A DNA stretch of 6,208 nucleotides, taken from NCBI GenBank assembly GCA_017860375.1, contig JAGDMB010000156.1:1-6208 (forward strand), read 5' to 3'. Each line of letters opens with the position of its first letter. The first letter of the stretch is position 1. The notes beneath the pieces are model-generated. The model searched no databases. It saw only the letters and a program-made list of their open reading frames with translations, and was not told the origin of the DNA. The stretch is from Bacteroidota bacterium. GTDB lineage: Bacteria; Bacteroidota; Bacteroidia; Bacteroidales; UBA10428. Shown piece after piece: positions 6,031-6,208 of the stretch. The position numbers and the translations under genes were made by a program.

Positions 6031-6080
6031 TGTAAATATACAATATAAAACATAAAAAAACAATAATAAACATTAAAATA
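6031..6080. repeat. AT-rich decamer ladder, copy 2 of a duplicated promoter region
   Basis: On the + strand four successive 10-base units begin with CA and are A-rich: CAATATAAAA (6041), CATAAAAAAA (6051), CAATAATAAA (6061), CATTAAAATA (6071). The block aligns without gaps to 2851-2900. The ladder is more regular here than in copy 1. Flanking bases beyond about 6080 and before 6031 are not clearly conserved, so the shared unit is the promoter region itself and not a larger duplicated segment. Confidence 0.6.
6033..6063 (-). promoter_or_regulatory. Bacteroidota-type promoter for the four-helix membrane protein
   Basis: On the leftward strand TTG (6063-6061), 20 bases, then TATATTTA (6040-6033) fits the -33/-7 form with one mismatch in the -7 box. 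The start codon is 29 bases beyond the box, leaving a leader of roughly 22-25 bases with no Shine-Dalgarno. Core elements and spacing are identical to those at 2883-2853. Confidence 0.65.
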
Positions 6081-6147
6081 AATTAATATAAAGCATTATT
6101 TTAAGAAAATCCTGCATAGTGGCCTGTCACGGGTAATAAAAGGCGGT

Positions 6148-6208
6148 ATGACCGTTTCCAAATTTCTCACACGCATTATGGCACCCAACCTATATGATCG
6201 GTTGCATA
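6148..6208 (+). CDS. Possible start of a rightward gene (partial, weak)
   Basis: From the ATG at 6148 the frame is open to the window edge for 20 codons and reads MTVSKFLTRIMAPNLYDRLH. AAAGGCGG just upstream could serve as a ribosome site, although it is closer to the ATG than usual. No other plausible gene start occupies this end, and the upstream AT-rich region would suit a divergent promoter. Twenty codons are too few to separate a real start from chance, and no family can be named. Confidence 0.3.
   Translation, partial: MTVSKFLTRIMAPNLYDRLH

Overview
The window looks like chromosome from a member of the Bacteroidota. Four things point there: an 811-residue exported protein with a CBM9-like N-terminus and a DUF5916-type C-terminus; an exported (Tat) aldo/keto reductase; three sites matching the Bacteroidota promoter form (TTG, 20 bases, TAnnTTTG or one base off); and start codons that mostly lack a Shine-Dalgarno sequence. 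The genus cannot be read from the sequence.

Layout. The left half is transcribed leftward. In order of transcription it holds a five-helix membrane protein of unknown function (2840-2118), a 67-residue excisionase/BldC-like DNA-binding protein 24 bases further on (2093-1890), a Tat-exported aldo/keto reductase with a C-terminal fibronectin-III-like domain (1831-338), and the first 28 codons of a second Tat-exported protein that runs off the left edge (86-1). The reductase has its own well-formed promoter just after the stop of the regulator, so the block is probably two or more transcription units. Divergent from it, the large DUF5916 outer-membrane-type protein runs rightward (3050-5485). 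Convergent with that is a small four-helix membrane protein (6003-5578) built from two similar helical hairpins. A possible start of a further rightward gene sits at the right edge (6148 onward), with weak support.

How it may work together. The two membrane-protein genes (2840-2118 and 6003-5578) are about 3.2 kb apart and unrelated in sequence, yet their promoters are near copies: identical -33 and -7 elements, identical 20-base spacing, and a shared ladder of AT-rich 10-base units (34 of 40 bases identical by eye). Such copying suggests one regulator or one expression signal for both. The small DNA-binding protein encoded behind the first of these promoters is a candidate, because the BldC family binds AT-rich direct repeats head to tail. 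This link is inference. The reductase, the second Tat protein and the DUF5916 protein all act outside the cytoplasm, but no substrate can be assigned.

I see no RNA genes, insertion sequences, CRISPR arrays, phage genes or attachment sites. There is no non-coding stretch over 300 bases; the longest (87-337) shows only one small hairpin.
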